Source of the DNA: Cryptomeria japonica
Taxonomy: Eukaryota; Streptophyta; Pinopsida; Cupressales; Cupressaceae
Length of the DNA: 64,000 nucleotides
Reading direction: 5' to 3'
Assembly (NCBI RefSeq): GCF_030272615.1
Contig: NC_081412.1
Coordinates: 668,797,852-668,861,851 of the forward strand
Shown here: in pieces, positions 11,689 to 28,598 of the stretch
Numbering within the stretch: the stretch's first letter is position 1
How the letters are laid out: every line of letters starts with the position of its first letter
Made by a program: the position numbers and the translations under genes
Notes under the pieces: model-generated
Database searches by the model: none
Seen by the model: only the letters and a program-made list of their open reading frames with translations
Told to the model about the DNA's origin: nothing

Positions 11689-14425
11689 TTACAGTTTCCA
11701 TTCATCCTCATCAAATTTAGGGCTTTCTTGATTCTTGTCTGTGGTTTCTTCACTCTGAGTCTTCATACCTTCATTGAACTGCATCTCAATGCTACTAGTA
11801 GGTCCAGTACATGAGTCAATAGTCCCATTGGAACTTTGGTTTGAAGTGTTGCCCAAACCTCTTTTTTCACTTTTGGACCTCCAAATTTGCAGTGCCCCAT
11901 TGTAAGGAAAAGTGTGGACATCATACCTAGATGTATAGAGCCTCAAGCAATTTTCCAAATTTTTGTCTAGTTTATTTCTTAGCTTTGATTTTAGGAACCC
12001 CAAAGCACTGAAAACTCTCTCATCTTCCATCGAACCCAACATCATGGTAAGACATAAATCAGCAAGCTTCAAATATTCTGGCATTGAATCACGCAACACT
12101 ACGTTCTCAGCTATATATTTCCAAAGCCTTGTTACTGATCCCTCTTTGCGGGGGTTCTCCATTTTTCCATATTGTTCTCTCAAAGTGTATGCAAAATGAG
12201 ATGATTTCTCTCGAAGATGAGTTTCATCTAATATTCCATTTATCGTTACTCCATTCAATTCTCTGGATATGCAAAATTATTTTATCAAAGTGAGTAGCTT
12301 ACTTCGAAAATTAGTTGCACTGTTGAGGCTCCAATATTGAGGAAACATAATAGACATGGCTTTGAGTAGGTTGTCAGGAGGGAATCTGCTTCTAATTTGT
12401 GAGGAAAGTTAATAGGCAATTTTCTTCACAGAAGTAGTTATAGTTTCAAGAATCTTGTCGAAATCTTCCCTTGTAACTCTCGCTAGTTGCTTCCTGGAGT
12501 GTTTTCCTAGTCCCTCGGGGTTGACCATGGCATAGAAATGCATTGGTATCTCAACTCCCCGTACATTGGCACATACCTCCCTATTTGCACCGATTTGTAA
12601 AAAGTTATCAGGATTGTTCAAATCTGTGAGTGTCCGCCACTTAACAAATTTTTCATCAGATAGTGTTGGTTGATTTCGATAGAGATTGTCGAGGGTCATG
12701 CATGTCATCTTACATAGAGTAGCATATTCTGCAATATACAGAGCTCTTTTTTGGGCAGCCTTCATAATATTCCTCATTTCCTCTAGCATGGGCAGAAGAG
12801 CTGCTAAAGTTAATAGTGTCTCAAGATTACTTAACTTCCGAAGAAGGTCAAGAAATTTTGGTTGTTCTGATTCGTCGCGAGTTGTGTGAAATAGTCCAAT
12901 CAAGGATGGATATTCTGAAAAAACTCGATGCGCTGGACCATCCAAAGAGATCCATCTGGCATCATTATCCTTGAGAAGCTTGTTCCCATCAGTTATTCCA
13001 TCAACAAAGTGTTGAAATTCCATAAATCGCTTGGGACTTCGACAGAAGTGTGAGTAGAGCTCTCTGATTAAAATTTCAATTTTTTTTACCAAAGCATACT
13101 TGCTCACAATTCCATAAGCTAGATTCATTCTGTGACCCATGTAGTGAATTGTAGTAATGTATAGTTCAAATGAAGTTTCAATTTTTGTACAAAGATCATT
13201 CTTGTGACCTTGCATTACTAAAGCTCCATCTTCTCCAACACACACCAATTTTTTGGCAACCGTCATGTCATCCATACCTCCATATTCAATTAAACTTCTC
13301 TTTACCACTTGAAATAAATTTTCCGTTATCGCACTCTCCTTCATTTTAGCAACAGATAGTAGATGAGGTTGGCAGGCATGATTCTGTATAGTATAAACAT
13401 GCATGCATACCCATGAAGTATTGTTTATTTTTGTAACTTCGTCTAAAGAAAATGCAATAAAGTTTGACTCTCTTATTTTTTCCTTTACATCTTCTTTTTC
13501 AACCTCAGCAAGACAACTTACCCATTCCCATCCACTGTTTACTGACTAATGTCTATTAGGATAGTTAGGAACTTTCAAATAAGTTTAATAAACCACTAAT
13601 TGATGGGAAATCTGTCATAGCGTGCCCTACACTCAAAATATAAAAAACAACGCTTAATTGAACAACTTTTCCTAGTTGTTCTATTTGCATTGCTTTTCCA
13701 AAACTAGATTCAATAGAACCTTTAACTTCAGCAGGCTTCGTCTGTATTTTCTCATGAAAATAATACTCTTCGGCATTCCTCACATGCTTACATTCCTCCT
13801 TTGTTTTCCATTGTATCACTAATTTTTCAACTCCGTCTATCATTTGTTTTTCATAAACTTTACCCATATGCTTTTCTATGGTGTCAAATTTTAGCTGCAA
13901 CCTAATTTCCTTGTTATGTTTCCAAGTGCAAATCTTACAACTGCATTCTATTGGAGGCTCTCCTTCAATTGTATTCTCCATGGGTTCAATGAATGGATAC
14001 TTTGATGCCCAATTAATTTGAAAATTCCTCACTGACATATCCCACTCCCGATCCTTTTTTGATTGTGGTTCACCCTTTTTTGATATGGCTTTTCTTTTCC
14101 CCTTCAATGCATTATCATCAATGGCATTATCACCCAAGTCGATTATATCATTCCGACTAACTTGGGCATCTACCAAATAATCTTCTTCAAGATCATCCTG
14201 ATATGAGATATCAGGTTCATCGTCGTCTTCAACATGCAGTATAGGTGGTGAATTTTGTACTTGTACTTGTGATGATGTACCTTCCTGATTTTCACCACAA
14301 TATTTTCCAATGCCAAAGTACGAAGACAACGTTCTGCTTTTTGTTGGCCTCTCATGGCCTTCCCCACATTCAGGTTTCCTACCCCTCTTCCTGTTTGACA
14401 TCTCCAACGAACTAAAGGCTACCAA
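11689..14425 (-). pseudogene. hAT-superfamily transposase (zinc-finger/RNase H-fold/hAT C-terminal type), broken
   Basis: Three minus-strand pieces read in order. Piece 1 (14425-13565) has a basic N-terminus (NRKRGRKPE), an acidic linker and a Cys-rich finger with CKICTWKHNKEIRLQLKFD followed by His. Piece 2 (13404-12409, extending upstream to about 13545) has SLDEVTK, then EDGALVMQGHKND and HRMNLAY, as in the RNase H-like core of hAT transposases with the first two acidic residues visible. Piece 3 (12258-11689) has the hAT C-terminal dimerisation signature (LADLCLTMMLGSMEDERVFS then KSKLRNKLDKNLENCLRLY). Pieces 2 and 3 share one frame but are cut by TAA at 12409-12411 and 12277-12279. Between pieces 1 and 2 are a frameshift and a TAG in the conserved NSGWEW region. 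Inactive copy. It may be a decayed transposon or a dead domesticated gene; terminal inverted repeats were not found. Confidence 0.85.
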
Positions 14426-14763
14426 AAAATATCAATTTGTTGAAGAAGCAATAATAGACTATAATGTATAATATATGTTTCATTGGCCCTACGACCTACA
14501 ATCTATATGTCTGAGGTCTGAATGTCCCCCCTGAGTCCTGACTACTTGGCACTGATGGGTCGCCACTAAATAAAAATGAACTCAACAATGCAAACAAATA
14601 TAGATAAATTTAGAATAATATTATAACACTTCAAAAATATGATCGCTCACCTTTAGGTCACTAGCAGTCGCCAATGCAGTCAACAACAATGATTTTCCTT
14701 GGTTTGAAACTTCGCTATTGATCAGAATTCAGAGCCTAGTGTTGAGATAGATCTGATCTTTGC
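14426..14763. other. No gene seen
   Basis: Non-coding sequence between the hAT-like pseudogene and the second GGCGAA array. Confidence 0.4.
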
Positions 14764-15300
14764 ATGTATTTATACCAATCCTTATATGGCGAATTCCGTA
14801 GGAATTTTATATGGTATACAAATATTTGGCGAATCTTGCGTAACTATAACATGACATGTAATTTTCGAGGCGATTATAGGTCGTCCAAATATGACTTATG
14901 TAATTTTCGAGGCAATTATAGGTCGTCCAAAAAATTGGCAAATACAATATAGTTGGTGAAAGTTGGGGTGAATGGAGACACGCGTCGACAAAATGTCAGG
15001 CGAATCGGGTCCTCCTGGCTAACAAATATTCACATGCCTATAGGCGAATTATGGTCATCTATTAAGGCAACCTCAGAGAGTGTAGGCGAAAAAATTAAGT
15101 TTACTGTGTGTCCACCGTATATTATATTGGCGAAATCATTGCATAGAAACATTTAATTGCATAAAACATATGGTGATCAGGTCATGACTTTGATGAAAAT
15201 TGATAATGTTCTGGCGACATGGCCACCCCCAGTCGGTACAAAATATTCGCCATTTCGGCATGGCTGACGTGAAAAATTTGCCATTGGCGAATATTCGCCA
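14764..15300. repeat. Second ~43-bp GGCGAA lattice, ending in a perfect palindrome
   Basis: GGCGA(A) words and close variants occur at about 14788, 14828, 14869, 14911, 14955, 14999, 15043, 15085, 15129, 15172, 15213 and 15257. Steps are 40-44 bases while the spacers differ. A TATA-like tatttatac (about 14767) precedes the array, as at 1099. The array ends with the perfect 16-bp palindrome TGGCGAATATTCGCCA (15285-15300). The layout matches the array at 1095-1530, so these are two copies of one repeat family. Confidence 0.7.
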
Positions 15301-18300
15301 CTAAAGTAATCTCTGAATTTATCCATCTTCATTTGCATCTAATCTATAGCTAAATTGTTTTGTGTAGGTTACTAAGGAGCTCCATTGTCTTCTCTTAGCA
15401 TTTTTAGACCATCTTAGTGGCATCATAGCATAGATTTCATCATGTTTTAGTATATCATGCTAGTTTCTTTTCCATGCTAGATCAATCTCATCTTCATAAC
15501 ATTCTCATGCTAGCTTAATCTCACACTAATGTTCTCATCTTGGTAACATATCTAGTTTCATATCCATTTAACATATCACTAAGATCTCAGTTGCATTCCA
15601 CTTAGATCTTAGAATCATACATATCTCTCATTCTTTAGGTAGTCATCCTAGAGATCAAGTGCTCTTCCAAGCAGAGAGCCACCTTGATTTGAAGGATCCT
15701 TGGAGATCGAGGACAATGAGAAGCTTTTAGAGTTTTTAGCTGATTAATATGTTTTGCTCATTTGAATCCTCTAACACAATGTTTCATTGGTGTGTTTGTG
15801 TTGTTTGTGTCTCTTTTCCAGGTACCACAATCTAAGCATACCCTATTCATTTAAGAGCAAGAGATATTTTATAATGAAGGAAAATGGAATACTTATAGAT
15901 TGCTAGAAAGGGAAAATATAATTAACCATTGATCTAATAAGTTAATTTGATGAATGAGATTAAATAACATGTTAACCTAAAAACATCAATAGATTACTTG
16001 TTACACAATCCTCATTTTAAGGGAGGAGAAGGAGACGGGGCTAGCTGGAAAAAACTATTATATTTAATTTAAAGGAAGTTGCTTCAAATAATAACTACTA
16101 CATGTTATCCATCAATGAATTTTAATGAAAGATATTGCTATTGGCTAGTTTTGTTTGCAAGGGTTTGAGTCTTAAGTATTATTATGGTGTTGTATTAAAG
16201 GAAGTTCAAGTAATGCTAGGGAAAAAATGTTCTACACCTTGCACACAAAAATAATTATCTTTGGAGATGTGGCCATATTAAATATTTATTTGGATCCACT
16301 TACAAAGTTATATTATAACACTATTCATATATTTTATGTACATGAATTGTAAATTGGAAATTAAAAAAAAAAAATTAATATTGAAAAAAATTATTACCAA
16401 AAAATATATATTGGGGTTAATGAGGCCAACACCACTTAGTGGTTTTGTTGAGCTTGAATCTACACAAGTAAGAACGTGTTTAGTTTTTGAGGTTGGCTGT
16501 CATTTATATTGAGCTCTTTTGAAGAGTACACATATGAAATTTCGCATGATATGTTTGGTTGAATGGTTACCCATGTTATGATTGAACACATGAAGGATAC
16601 ATTTGAGGAGCTTGATATTTGAGAAGTATTCAATAAAACTCTAAGTGTATTGCAATGTTACATTGCTGAATAATATATTTAGTGGATACTTTTAGAGGCT
16701 AGATTTTTTCTTTATGGGGATTTTTCTAAAGGCATGTCCTGCATAATCTTATGATAAGTCTTTGATCTTTGCAAATTATGTTTATTTTGTAGATTTGTAT
16801 GCATGCTTTTCTCTTATAGAGTTACGTGGGAAATGGTTTGATCAACCCAGTACTTTCCTAATAAGAGGAAGCTTGTAGAAGTGGATTTGTGAATTGTTTG
16901 AGAGATGAGTAATTGTTGGTTATTGTTGTGGTTGTAATGTTTTTGTGTCATTACATGTGACATAAGGGAAACTTAGAAATTTATAGAATGAAAGGTTAAC
17001 TAAAATGTAGAATAAAAATAAACACTTGAAATGAAGTGTTTTCCTATACTTAGTAAGTTTTGTGTTAGTCTTCTCAATAATATAAATTTAACTTAAGACA
17101 ACAACAATAGTTACTTTTCATATTTAACTAAGTAAAAATATTGTTGAATTGAGGTCAAGTACTTGAGTTTATGTAAGTTACGAAATTTAGACAAGAGAAG
17201 GAATAGATAAATTGTATTTAATTTAGAGGTTGTAGAAGTACTAGTAGTAGGCTTGGAAGACATCAATAAATTTTTTATGGGTTATTGAAATAAGGTTTTG
17301 GAAATGCCACAATTCGAAATGTTCTAATACTTGTTTTAATGTCCAACAAATCTCAATGGTGTCTTGATAATCACAAAAAACATTCCAACAATGAAAAAGT
17401 GTTTACTACGACATTAAAGTGTCTCTTGGGCATGACTTATTTTTAGACATGATCTTCACTTGTACATGTAAAAACTAGAGATTGCTATCACTTGTGCCAC
17501 TTGCTACAACACTTGTCAATATTAAAAAGTAGGGGAAAAAGGATGCCCGTGGTGCAAATAAGAACTTCCATTGATTAAATTCATAGAAAACATGCTTTAG
17601 TATAAAGTATCATAAAAGAGTCCGAGACAATTGGCATTAAGATTTTAGTGCTTGAAGGTACAAGAATGAAGGTGGATATGTGTTCAACAATTATAGAGGA
17701 CATCTCAGGTGGTCTTAGAAAAAATACATATGTTTAGATGTTTTAGAATGGTGATGACTCTTTTCCATTTTTAATAATGAATTCAAGGAAGCATGCATAG
17801 AGCTAATTTTTCTATTAAACAAGAGTTAAGGTTAAAATTTAATTCTATTAAACAAGAGTTAAGATTAAAATTTAAGAAAAACGACATATATGTAAAAAAA
17901 AAAAATGATTTTAAAATATATAAAATATTACTATACAAATTTTATCTCCCAAAAAGAAAACATTTAAACTAATATTTCGTACTACAAAGTGTAAAATAAA
18001 GATAAATTAAAATGTTCGTGATATAAAAAAGTCATCAATTCTATTAGATTTCCACAATCCATGATAATTAAGTGAAGAACTTCTAGATTTGATTGTGTGC
18101 AAGTTTTTAATCATCAACGTTTCGGATCACACTCAATGATCCATCGTAGAATGAATGAATGAGAATTCAAAAAATTGATAAATGTCATATTTATCTAAAT
18201 ATGTAACATAAACATTTAGAAAATATCAAATTAATCCACATATTTAAAGAAACACCAAACCAAAGTGCACAACGAATGGAGTTTTCCCACATACCAATAC

Positions 18301-18715
18301 AAAATTTGATGACCGTTTGCAAGATTAAAACAAGGTAACACTGTCTTATGCCCACAACAAATAGCAATGTAAAATGCCAGGCCCTCCATAGATAATTACA
18401 AAAATGTTCTGGGACAATGAAACAAGACAATAAAAGAGGGTCCACACTTCTGTCCTTCCAATATTTGAAAAACCGTTGTGTTTACATGCATATATCCTAC
18501 CTAGTATAAATTGATATTCATGCTAAATAAAACCAAGTTTGTGATGTCTTTCAAACGAAGCTAAGGCAGAGTAGATTCAATTACAGTAGAAGACAGGAGT
18601 CATAATTCCTCACAAGAATATAGTTTTTGTTTTTATGTCATGCTCCAGCACTGTGAATTTGACAAAACACCACATAACCCACTTTGCAATCAATTTTGCG
18701 TTTGCGATGGAGGAA
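15301..18715. other. No gene seen
   Basis: 3.4 kb of AT-rich intergenic sequence. Its first 500 bp looks like an untranslated leader (many ctag/catc words) and may belong to the element that carries the GGCGAA array. No ORF or RNA gene is supported; the 84-codon minus ORF at 18191-18445 has no recognisable features. Confidence 0.4.
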
Positions 18716-22467
<3,752 letters not shown>

Positions 22468-23333
22468 TGTAATGTTCCGGACCTATACGGTGCCAAAAGG
22501 CTGAATTACCGTACGGTGGAAGGGACACCCGTACGGTAGCTGGGTGGTCGTACGGTAGGAGAGGAAGGAGAGTCGTACAGTGTAAGTGCCGTACGGTGGA
22601 GTGATGGAGGGCGTACGGTGTAAGAGCTGTACGGTGATGTCAAGCAGGTTGTACAGTGGAGCTCAAGAGGGTCGTACGGTGGTGAGGAAGGTGTATGGTG
22701 GGGCCAAAGGAGGCCGTACGGTGGTGAGGAAGGTGTACAGTGGGGCCAAAGAAGGCCGTACGGTGGTGAGAAAGGTGTACGGTGGGGCCAGAGAAGGCCG
22801 TACGATGGTGAGAAAGGAGGGTGGTAGTACAGTGTGAGGCTATGAAGGTGCAGTGGTACGGTGAGCTTCAGTAGTTGTGTGGTGATCTTTCGGAGTAATG
22901 GATTCCGAATATTAGGAGTTCTCCTTATGCATGTAAACCAGATTAACAGATATGCAACTGGAGAAAGTGAACAATGATAAAATTCAAGATTTGCCAGATC
23001 TGGAACGAGTACAAAGACAGAATAGGGTGAGAGGTGAACCTCACCGAAATTGCAAATACCAAATAGGGAGGATCTTTCACCTTCGAAATGGCGGATAACA
23101 GAACTCCAACAGGAATTCGCACAATAGAGAAAAGATACCAAAAATTCCCATACCTACAACTATGATAGACTCGGCCATAAATATGGGCTCCGGGAAACTT
23201 CCCGAAGGGTTACAAACGGGCCGACATAAACATAACTTAACTAATAAAATAAAAAAGGGGCCCAACAGATTTTATTATTAAATTTAGGGCCATACAATAA
23301 TTAATATTATTTAATTTAATCTGGGACATTACA
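22468..23333 (-). repeat. Element G, 3' LTR
   Basis: 866-bp LTR whose plus-strand left half (about 22490-22860) is an array of CCGTACGGTGG words separated by 10-30 bases. Long ORFs on both strands here are translations of the array, not genes. Confidence 0.85.
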
Positions 23334-24065
23334 AATCCTCGCCGCCCAAAGATTGCTTGCCCTCAAGCAATCCATCATTAAATGGTTTGCCCACTGCAGA
23401 GATCCAGGGATCGGAACCAAGCACGCACACGGATAGCCATATCTGAAATCTTCATGCCGCAACATGACCACGTGCCCACACATGGAAGTACGTGAGAAGA
23501 GTAAACCTCCCTCCAACTTCCACTGCTCCACTCTAATATAGACGTTGCCATCTCCGGAGTTGTCAAGATCCCACTGAAACGAATCATCAAACACATCGAT
23601 GCCCGAATCCCAAGCTATCATGCCATCATGGCAATCAGTCATTTTCCCATTGTGGTCTGGAATCTTGAAACTCATCTGCAATAGGTTCTTCTCATGTAGA
23701 TGCCGCTCTTCCTGAAAAGTAACGCTCATGTCTGTCACATGTTCTTCATACCACTGTGGTGTTCCAGAATCCCTGTCACTCACTATGTTCTGCGGAAGAT
23801 TATGCAGGAAAAATACCTCACGGAAGAACCACCCGGCCACTTGGGCTGCCTGGTATCCAATGGAGATGGAAAAGAATTGGGCATACTTGGTCAAACGATC
23901 TGCCACAACGAAGATGCAATCCTTTCTTTTCACTAGGGGAATTCTGGTAATGAAATCCATCAAGATGCTATCCCATTTCTGGTCAGGGATTGGCAATGGT
24001 TGTAGTAGTCCAGCGGGTAAGGTGTGCTCAGATTTGTTTGGTTGATAGGTGGAGCATTTCCGCAC
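23316..24065 (-). pseudogene. Chimeric ORF: gypsy integrase fragment joined to foreign sequence
   Basis: The 249-codon minus ORF begins inside the integrase zinc-binding region (CSTYQPNKSEH). It continues through DQKWDSILMDFI, with the first core Asp, to NIVSDRDS, with the second core Asp (about residue 100). It then leaves the gypsy sequence. Residues ~101-230 (FDDSFQWDLDNSGDGNVYI, CGHVVMLRHEDFRYGYP) match no retrotransposon protein I know and look like captured host coding sequence. The last ~20 residues are gypsy 3' sequence in a shifted frame, and the stop lies in the LTR. Upstream, the frame is cut by a TAG in place of the usual Gln codon. The catalytic Glu is missing, so it cannot be a working integrase. 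Confidence 0.75.
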
Positions 24066-24192
24066 ATACTATAGAACGTCGTTCTTAAGTCCCTTCCAGG
24101 AAAAACTCTCCCAGTCCTGTCTGTAGGTTTTCAAGTATCTCGGGTGTCCGGCCAAGGGAGAGTTGTGCATTTCCTTCAGAATCGTCTCCTAC

Positions 24193-25058
24193 TGTAATGT
24201 TCTAGACCTGTACTGTGCCAAAAGGCTGAATTACCGTACGGTGGAAGGGACACTCGTACGGTAGCTGGGTGGCCTTACGGTAGGAGAGGAAGGAGAGTCA
24301 TATGGTGTAAGTGCCGTATGGTGGAGTAATGGAGGGCGTACGGTGTAAGGGCCGTACGGTGATGTCAAGCAGGCCGTACGGTGGATTTCAAGAGGGTCGT
24401 ACGATGGTGAGGAAGGTGTACGGTGGGGCCAAAGGAGGCCGTACAGTGGTGAGGAAGGTGTACGGTGGGGCCAAAGAAGGCCATACGGTGGTGAGAAAGG
24501 TGTATGGTGGGGCCAGAGAAGGCCGTACGGTGGTGAGAAAGGAGGGTGGTAGTACAGTGTGAGGCTATGAAGGTGCAGTGGTACGGTGAGCTTCAGCAGT
24601 TGTGTGGTGATCTTTCGGAGTAATGGATTCCGAATATTAGGAGTTCTCCATATGCATGTAAACCAGATTAACAGATACGCAACTGGAGAAAGTGAACAAT
24701 GATAAAATTCAAGATTTGCCAGATCTGGAACGAGTACAAAGACAGAATAGGGTGAGAGGTGAACCTCACCGAAACTGCAAATACCAAATAGGGAGGATCT
24801 TTCACCTCCGAAATGGCGGATAACAGAACTCCAATAGGAATTCGCACAATAGAGAAAAGATACCAAAAATTCCCATACCTACAACTATGATAGACTCGGC
24901 CATAAATATGGGCTCCGGGAAACTTCCCAAAGGGTTACAAACGGGCCGACACAAACATAACTTAACTAATAAAATAAAAAAGGGGCCCGACAGATTTTAT
25001 TATTAAATTTAGGGCCATACAATAATTAATATTATTTAATTATATTGGGGACATTACA
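24193..25058 (-). repeat. Element G, 5' LTR
   Basis: Same length as the partner LTR and highly similar, with scattered single-base changes, many within the GTACGG words (for example GTACGG to GTATGG). This indicates an insertion that is not very recent. Confidence 0.85.
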
Positions 25059-27895
25059 CAAACCTTTGCCTGTCATGTCCCTTTTTGTTTAAATTTGGAT
25101 TTTAGCAAATAATAACCCATTTTATGTCTCTATGGGTTAATCAGAAAAGTATAGAAAATAGAAGAATTTATTTAATATTTATTATTGTTCGTTCAATTCC
25201 AATAACAAAGGGACAAATAAATATTAAATAGCATGCCCCTTCAGTTCTACAAGTGAAAAGTAAATTACACGCAAAATAAGGTTTCGGAAAATGTGTCTTT
25301 TGGATGAAAAATTCAAAAAGCAAATGAAAGGTTTTTGGGGGCAACTCAACAATTGGCAACTCAATAGTCATGTATCCCAATGGACGATGGATTTTGGATG
25401 GTTATAAATATGTTTGTTTGGGTCATTTGGAAGGATGTTGATTATTATGATATTATCTCTTCTCTCATTTTTGCAAATTTGCAAACAAATTCTTTAATGG
25501 ACGAAAACCTGTTGAAGGAGAAGGCTTGTAGATGAAAACCCATGAGCTTTGGGTGATTAGAGAATGGAAATCCTTTGATTGCAAAGGGCATTCTCATCCA
25601 AAGATTGCATTTGATCTTAAGAAAATTAGTAAATCATTTGTCATTTCTTTTCAAGATTTAGTGGCTCTTTAGGTGTTGTTTTCAGTGATTTTCAGGCATA
25701 GTTGTGTGGATTTTTGGTTGTGTTGAGTATTATGGATGTGCTAGAGCAATATATTGTTGTTATTATAGTTGTGATAAGATTCATATGCTGCTATTTTCAT
25801 TTGGATCTCAAACAGTATCAGTTTGTGGCATTTTGAGTTAATTGAATGTACCAGATTTGTCATATTTTGTGATTTTGGTGTAGAATTTTGGTGTTCAAAT
25901 CTTAGGTCTGATTATTTGTTGTTGAATATCAGAACATTCATTTCTTTGGTGTTCCATGAAGTTTCATTTGGTTTTGTATTCTTTCAATGAAGTTTCCTGC
26001 AAATTGGGTAATCTAGTTTGGCATAATTTTATGGTTTTGTGGGAGATTTTCGAGTATGAAGCTATAGCTTTGTTGCTGTTGTAACATGAAAAGCAAGTGC
26101 CAAGAGATGGAATGGATCTAGATGATTTAGATATTCATTATTGGATTTCTTTCACCATGTACATTCATGAATCCATTCTTGTCAATTTGACATTTTTCTA
26201 ACCTTGAAGCATAATACAATGCACAATCCAGTGTTCATTTTGTGCATTATGATAACTCTTATATCGGATGTTCCATTATGCAGTGAATGAGGATAAACTT
26301 TGAACTTAGCCTTCAGGATCTTTTTATTTCTAATTATGTCATCTGCATTTATATTAAATTTTGATGTGCGATAGGCATGATGGAAGAGGAAGAGGCAAAC
26401 CTAGTCCCGCATCATTTGTTGTCCTGGCAAAAAATACTTAGGGCTGCATTCTAGGAATATTCTCAAAACTTCTGATTAGATCTTAGAGTATGGTAAAATA
26501 TTCTCAAAACTTCTGATTAGATCTTAGAGTATGGTAAAAATCAGCATCAAATACAATCTCTAGCCATAAATCATAGAAGAGTTATATTTTCTAGAACCAA
26601 CCAATTCCTTAGAGTGCATTTTCCTAGACTAAACATTAGCAATAAATCATTTGGAAACTTGATTAAAAACGGAAATATAATTCAAAGTGCAAATTTGTTA
26701 GAAATAACATTTAAAGTTTAAATGAATGAATTGACGTTTTTTTGAAAACTACCATTATTATGTGAAGAAAAAAATTTAAACCATAGTTGTATCATCAGAT
26801 GGGGACTGCTACTAGTATTGGAGACGGGGACAGAAATTGGCACACCATTATAAAAAAAAAATTGAAGACAGGTGCTTGGAGATGTCAAACGTTATATATA
26901 TAATATGAATTTAAAACTTTAAAGAATGTAAAATTGAAATGCTTTAAAATTAAAAAATTAAAATTTGGAAGTATTGAAATAGATGACAACAAAAGAAAAG
27001 ATTAAATATGTTGATATTTGATAATTGTCACCACGATATAAAATTAATAATTTTAAACCATAATAACCTAAAGATTAAAAACAACGATTGGAGGGGAATA
27101 TTGCTATTTTAAAACATGGTATGTGGTCCCTCAAAGATGACTATATTTTCAACCAATTGATAAAAATTCAATGTAATTGTATGCATATGTCTTAAGCTTT
27201 ATTATTATTTTTCTTCATACTATTACTTCTATGGGATTTTATAAGAATTTTTTCTGCTACAAACAAACTTATACATATTATGCCAAAAATAAAAAAAATT
27301 ATAAATCTATGGTTTATTTCTTTAATTCTTTTAGCTTTCGTCAACCACATCTCGGGACTTTAAAACAAAAACATGTGTAATTTATAAGATATATCTTAGA
27401 AACTTTTATAGGAAATTTCCCAATATTCAAGGAATGCTTCTAGGAGACATATAGAGATGAAAGGAAACTCCATATGAAGTCTCCTGATTTTTCGAGACAT
27501 CATCATAAGAGTCTCTGAGATTGGATGCATTTCCAAGACTAGAACATGTTTTCAAGACATGAGATGAGTACCAAGGGCCAAGGTAAAAGTGTTTAAGAAA
27601 ATTTTAACAACCGCCCTTTGGTCACTACTAATTTTTTTAATCTTTAAATTTAATTTGCAACAACTTTAAACTTAATCAACCCCTCTTGTCGTGATGACTC
27701 AATGTCACCACGTATATGCTTACTCTTGGAGGTGGCGAGTTCTCGATGTCAGGGCATTCCTAGACCTAGACCTAAGTCTCAAGGGTTAATTCCAAATGAC
27801 CTTGCAAATGTATACCCTTGTGGGAAATCAGAGGTTTCATAGTTTGCCCACTTATATCAGTGGTCATATCATTCCATAATCCCCCAATTCCCATA
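25059..27895. other. No gene seen
   Basis: AT-rich, probably intronic or intergenic sequence. It holds a perfect 41-bp tandem duplication at 26457-26538 and otherwise only chance ORFs. Confidence 0.45.
26457..26538. repeat. Perfect 41-bp tandem duplication
   Basis: The unit starting atattctcaaaacttctg is repeated exactly, head to tail, at 26457-26497 and 26498-26538. The identity implies a recent event. Confidence 0.95.
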
Positions 27896-28004
27896 GCGAG
27901 TGACTTGAGCATACATCACCTATACATAAGGTGACTAGCTCATACGCATCACATATACATAGTGACTAGCTCTAGCATATGTCACATATACACAGTGACT
28001 AGCT
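27896..28004. repeat. ~36-bp tandem repeat, insertion site of element F
   Basis: Three copies of a unit with gtgactagct and catcacatatacata precede element F. A further partial copy (tagctccagcataagtcacat) follows F at 39828. F therefore inserted into this small array. Confidence 0.75.
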
Positions 28005-28598
28005 TGTAATGTTCTCTGATCGTACTGGTGGAGGAAGCAAGGGTGTACGGTGGTGCGGTCGTACGGTGGTGAGGAGGGAGTGTAACCGTACGGTGAGGGG
28101 GGGTACGGTGGACTTCAACTTGTGAAGGGGTTAATCTCCCGCAAGTGTATTGAGTGATGAATTCGGAATATTAGGAATCCTTTATGCATGTAAATCAGAT
28201 TAACAAATACGCAATTGGAGAAGTAACAATGATGAAATTCAAGATTTGCTAGATCCGGAACAAGAACACTGAACAAAATAGGGTGGGGTGAATCCCACCG
28301 AAACTGCAAATACCAAATAGGGAGGGTCTTTCACCTCCAAAATGGCGGAAACCAGAACTCCAACAGGAATTTGCACAAGAGAGAAAAATATCAAAATTTG
28401 CATACCTACAACAATGACTAACACGGCCATATATATGGGCTCCGGGAAACTTCCCGAAGGGTTACAAACGGGCTGACACGACCAACCAAAACATGCCTAA
28501 TCTAATTAAATAAAAGGGCCCGAAAGATTTGTTATTAAATTTGGGGCCTTACAATAAAGTAATTAGATTTATTATTTAATTATATCGGGGACATCACA
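28005..28598 (-). repeat. Element F, 3' LTR
   Basis: 594 bp, ends TGTAATGT/ACATCACA. It carries a short CGTACGGTGG array (28019-28105). It is 141 bp shorter than its partner because that array has fewer units. The terminal codons and stop of pol lie inside its U3 (28572-28598). Confidence 0.9.

Larger units (their letters stand above)
22468..25058 (-). mobile_element. Element G: short non-autonomous gypsy LTR retrotransposon
   Basis: Two LTRs of 866 bp each (22468-23333 and 24193-25058) flank an 859-bp interior. The LTR ends are TGTAATGT/ACATTACA. Flanks are CAAAT on the left and CAAAC on the right, a likely 5-bp target duplication with one change. The interior reads on the minus strand and holds an integrase fragment, a foreign ~390-bp piece and the extreme 3' end of pol. 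No tRNA primer-binding site is seen next to the 5' LTR (right end), gag, protease and RT are missing, and the interior starts inside integrase. The element must have moved using proteins made by a relative such as element F. Confidence 0.85.

Noticed and set aside
18191-18445. Hydrophobic 84-codon minus ORF as a membrane protein
   Set aside because: It is in AT-rich spacer with no codon bias or homologous motif; chance is the simpler explanation.
22586-22837. 83-codon ORF with repeated VRKVYGGAKEGRTV units, and the 211-codon minus ORF across the same LTR (also 24231-24866)
   Set aside because: Both are translations of the CGTACGGTGG array in the LTR on opposite strands; neither has a non-repetitive protein core.
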